Shown here: piece by piece, positions 33,310 to 36,861 of the stretch
How the letters are laid out: every line of letters begins with the position of its first letter
How positions within the stretch are numbered: position 1 is the first letter of the stretch
Translations under genes and position numbers: made by a program
Notes under the pieces: generated by a model
Seen by the model: the letters and a program-made list of their open reading frames with translations, nothing else
Databases searched by the model: none
What the model was told of the DNA's origin: nothing
From: Bigelowiella natans CCMP2755
Lineage: Eukaryota; Cercozoa; Chlorarachniophyceae
Assembly: GCA_000320545.1 (NCBI GenBank)
Contig: ADNK01001989.1
Span: 1-36,861, forward strand
Length of the DNA stretch: 36,861 bases
Direction of reading: 5' to 3'

Positions 33310-35166
33310 GGGGGTTTTCATCAGCGACAAAGGACTCAAAAGGCAACTCAGGTGGCCGTCCAGACATCAACGATGATCTGCTTCCGGTTCGGCCCTGCAG
33401 TGGTCCTCCACAGGTGGAGCAGCGCGCAAGCATCCTGTGTCCTCAAATCATGCAAGTCTGAGTAGATTCTTACTATTATCTATTCGATTTGCAAAGGCTG
33501 GGTCGCTTCCGGGATCTGGCAACATGTGGCAAGATCCGAGCTTGCTCGCCTTCGCCTCTAGAGCAAGCTGGCGGGTGTCAGCGATTTCGAAACCGATGGG
33601 CGTCTATTCGCCGTCTGTCACAGAACACCTCTGGAAATGGTGAGGAAAAGCCTTCCTACAAGATTACTCAAAACGTGACAGGTATCCTCGGCTCCACAAA
33701 ACGGTGAGTGAGTAATTGCGGTAGCTACGTGGTTGGAGAAACACAAGTTTTAGTGTGTCGTCCTCGTTCAGGTCATTCTTAGTCTCGGACGATGGTAGTT
33801 CTGCAATACCCACCGAGCTATCAAACGCTGGCAATGAGCCGATGAAACACGTTGGAGGTGGTTCGGAGAGTTCAGCAGGGGCTCTGAAAGCGCTGTTTCC
33901 AGCACTCTCCGGGTGTGTCGACTACTATTAGCTAGTGCGCTATTCAAACCATGTTTACAACTAACATATCTAGTCCGAGCTCTGAAGAAACTATTTACTA
34001 TTACTCCCGATCTGCGCCTTTTCGCAGACGAGTGCCGGGGCAGCTGGAGCGCCGAATCGAAGCCTTCGTGGTTCACATTCTTCCAAAGGTAACTAAGACG
34101 GTCGGTGAGTGTGCACGACGCATCCTATGGAATCATGACTATGTATCTTGCACGTTCTTAGAGATTCCAAGAATTTCCCCAGGGGTACTTTGCGTATGTA
34201 CGATGGTACATGCTGGCATGTAAGTACTGGAAGATAGAAGAGCGGGGGGGGCGAGGGAAGTCGGTAAAAATGGTGACGGAGCGAGGGTTAAGGAGGAACT
34301 TGTGTGGCCAAATTCTTCGATCTTTTCCGACGTAATGCACATTTGGAACATCAACGTATATTGCTCATAATGATTGCAGATGTTGCGGGGTCGACCTGCA
34401 TGGTTTTGTCCACACAGTCAATGCTCTATGCTATTGGGTACTAAAGCGTTTCTTATCGCCATCGTTAGGATTATCATCATTACCATCATCACCACCACCA
34501 TTGTCGTTCTCACAGTATATTACTCTCGAAACACTTTGGAAGAGGCGGAATCCAAAAATCATCATATTGTAGTGAGACCGGTGTACCCTCCCCCTCCTCT
34601 TGCTCAGGTTGGGAGCAGGATCGATACCTATGGCTGCTGCATTGAACTGGTAAAGCCGTTTGCCGTGTACAAACCAACCCTGTTAAAAACCTCGGAATAC
34701 TCATCCATCCCCCGCAAACTAACGGCCATTCTGCTCTCTTATCCGCGTCCTATTCGCCATACATTTTGTCATCTTTTAAGGGTGATCAAAGATGGCTTAG
34801 GGCAGCTCGGGGGCGTGCTCTTTGCATCCTGCATCAACAGTCGATTCGATGCCGACCCAAAGGTTTTATGCTGAACCATGTCTTTCGACCCCCCCCCCCC
34901 CCCTCCTCACACTCCAACGTCAATCTTGCCTCTCTTTCTTGCCTTCACAAACGCAAAGATGAAAATCCTCTACTCCTGGCAAGTGATGTTCCCATTGCTA
35001 GCCGTTTGTCTTAGCATCATCGCCTGTGAATTGGATCCTCATTATTACTATCAATGCCGTTGGCCCTTTTTTGCAGCGTTGGCGCATGGTGGCGGCTGTT
35101 GCTTTAGACAGTGGTATTATTTTATTTGCTATCTTTTTGACGGATGATCATCAGTGTATTGTACGA

Positions 35167-35228
<62 letters not shown>

Positions 35229-35357
35229 ATATTAAAATAGCAAACAAGCAAACAGGGTATGATTGATATGCCCGTAGCGACACAACGACTTAATAACAAG
35301 CCCGCTCTCCAAATCAAATGATTTCCTCCATCATCGTCATCGTCTTCTTCATCATCG

Positions 35358-35388
<31 letters not shown>

Positions 35389-35940
35389 CACGTTCATCGG
35401 TGATTACCAGCATGTATTCTCGAAGCAATGACCCCTCTGGCACCGATGTTATTCCTCCCAATGGCCTCGGTAAGAAACGCAGTACTTAAGACAGCCCCTC
35501 CTCCTCTCTTCCTCTACGCATTATCCCCCCTCCTTGTCGGCGCCATCGTACCCCTTTCCTGACAGCATAGCGTTGATCAATTTCAGATCGCAAACATGGG
35601 GAAGAACGTGTCCTGGCTTGCAGCAAGTGCTACTGTAAGTCATCGTAGTGTCGTAGTGTAAAGACGACAAAGGCAGCTCAATATATGCAAGGATTATCAC
35701 CCAGTTCCTACCCCCCTTTCCTCCTTTAACGTCAATTTCTTGCTCGCCACTGACCTCCCTAACCACCACGCACTACCGCAGCGCGCCAACATACTACTAT
35801 CGTTTGCCCGGAGGGCTAACCTTGCCGATGTGACCGCGAAGGCTGGATCGCAGGTGTGTGTGTGTGTTGGGGAGAGGGGTAGTGCGATTTCAATCGTCTA
35901 CTGCCTTTTGTTCGTGCTAGTCCTGTTTCTTAGCATCGTA

Positions 35941-36012
<72 letters not shown>

Positions 36013-36794
36013 TAAACGATGCATCTTTTCGAGCAGACGATCATTGCGTCGACCCTGGGGACTGCAGCAGGTGAGAAGTTAGGGAAGGGGAGGGGGGGGC
36101 GGGGTGGAGGTTGGATGCCTCCGCTAAGATTGCCATCGATTTTCAGTCCTAAGTGTTGGTATTCTCTGCGGCTGTTTGGGTTGGTGATATGGTTGAATAT
36201 CAGGAGTCATAGTCTCTCCCTTGGTCTGCAACTCTCTTTCTTTTTGTTTGTATTCATGTGGGAAAATGAAAGATATATCTAGATTTATTTCCGTTCACTT
36301 TACATAAATAGCCGTGTGTGCGCGTACTTTTCCTTCTGCGGGGTTTTGCCAGCGAGTCAGTACCAGCCATCAGTTTTTGTGTTATTGCAGCGATTGATCA
36401 TCGGATGCTTCTTAAACGATTTTATTTCGTCGCAAATGCCATGTTGAATGACCGTTACCACTCGTGGTTTGCAGGTGGGATCTGATCCGTACGTCATTAT
36501 CCCGGCACTATTCGGTCTAAAAATGCAATTTCTGTTTGTTCGATCCCCCCTCGAAAAAAGTTTGTCCATGTTTATATTCTGCAATGCGGTTTTTCTTTCT
36601 TCAATGGTTGAGGAGGGGGTAGTGATCTTGTTCGATGCACAGTACACTAACAATAACATCAACAACTTTTATTGCCGCCTATCACCCTCCTACTACCAGT
36701 CACCTCGGCATTACACTTGTCGTGCGTGCTCAAGGCTTTGACCCAGGTGCTGCTTTGTATCTTTCGTCGTTAATGTTGTGTGCTTTATACATAA

Positions 36795-36848
<54 letters not shown>

Positions 36849-36861
36849 GGGGGGGGGGGGG
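33310..36861 (+). CDS. RUS family (DUF647) membrane protein, partial
   Basis: Exons: 33310-33413, 33624-33703, 33772-33912, 34028-34088, 34162-34219, 34380-34437, 34608-34649, 34781-34862, 35077-35113, 35411-35469, 35587-35634, 35782-35853, 36037-36070, 36147-36179 and, tentatively, 36391-36474. Phases agree throughout. The first exon and start codon are unresolved. After a Ser/Gly-rich N-terminal region, the Root UVB Sensitive/DUF647 signature is clear: FPQGYFAYVRWYMLAYVAG, VLSTQSMLYAIGLGAGS, AALNWVIKDGLGQLGGVLFA, FDADPKRWRMVAAVALDSA, ILEAMTPLAP and RRANLADVTAKAGSQ. The family is integral to membranes and is widespread in plants, algae, animals and fungi; plant members affect UV-B response and auxin transport. 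The biochemical activity is unknown. The last exons are less certain, and the 3' end may lie beyond the window. Confidence 0.88.
35171..35229. repeat. (TC)n(AC)n microsatellite
   Basis: TC repeats run directly into AC repeats in an intron of the RUS gene. Confidence 0.95.
35942..36007. repeat. (CA)n(TA)n microsatellite
   Basis: CA repeats join TA repeats ending TATACAATGTA, in an intron of the RUS gene. The junction and 3' edge resemble those of the array at 20049. Confidence 0.95.
36798..36861. repeat. (TG)n(AG)n then terminal G run
   Basis: TG repeats, AG repeats and a G run of about 24 bases extend to the last base of the window. The window probably ends because assembly stopped at this low-complexity tract. 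Confidence 0.95.

Noticed and set aside
33497-33643. Long exon reading AGSLPGSGNMWQ in the RUS gene
   Set aside because: It could not be joined in phase to the next exon. An acceptor at 33623 gives a consistent frame.

Overview
This is nuclear DNA of an intron-rich microbial eukaryote. The evidence is spliceosomal GT-AG introns in almost every gene, exons as small as 15-24 nt, dense microsatellites, an intact Ty3/gypsy LTR retrotransposon, a U6 snRNA-like sequence, beta-tubulin and CRIPT. I cannot name the lineage. Most genes are invisible as long ORFs, so I rebuilt them by hand from splice sites, phase continuity and family recognition.

Layout. 1-851 (-): secreted Ser/Pro-rich protein running off the left edge. 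1246-2799 (+): MGC-anchored EF-hand protein. 3834-4500 (+): weak small gene. 5257-4853 (-) and 5420-6726 (+): a divergent pair, an acidic protein and a helical single-pass membrane protein. 6727-7950: degenerate repeats. 7951-13666: complete Ty3/gypsy element with 326-bp LTRs that look identical. 13933-13827 (-): U6-like sequence inside TGAACAA repeats. 14696-14281 (-): small hypothetical gene. 15076-20537 (+): about 18-exon ATP-grasp (TupA-like) gene. 20538-22440: repeats. 22441-24663 (+): Rab-like GTPase with damaged switch regions fused to a PH domain. 24851-25261: element with 15-bp inverted ends. 27623-25302 (-): UBA plus von Willebrand A protein with a four-unit heat-shock element upstream. 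28059-28569 (+): CRIPT. 29623-31707 (+): 12-exon beta-tubulin. 31708-33309: repeats. 33310-36861 (+): RUS/DUF647 membrane protein, probably incomplete at the right edge.

The genes form no operon-like unit. They are an ordinary mix of calcium signalling, membrane trafficking, cytoskeleton and stress genes, separated by islands of palindrome-rich repeat DNA. The points most worth checking are the in-frame TAG at an invariant tyrosine of beta-tubulin, the tandem in-frame TAA codons in the ATP-grasp gene, the pseudoGTPase-PH fusion, the U6 copy altered in both catalytic motifs, and the heat-shock element before the UBA-vWA gene.
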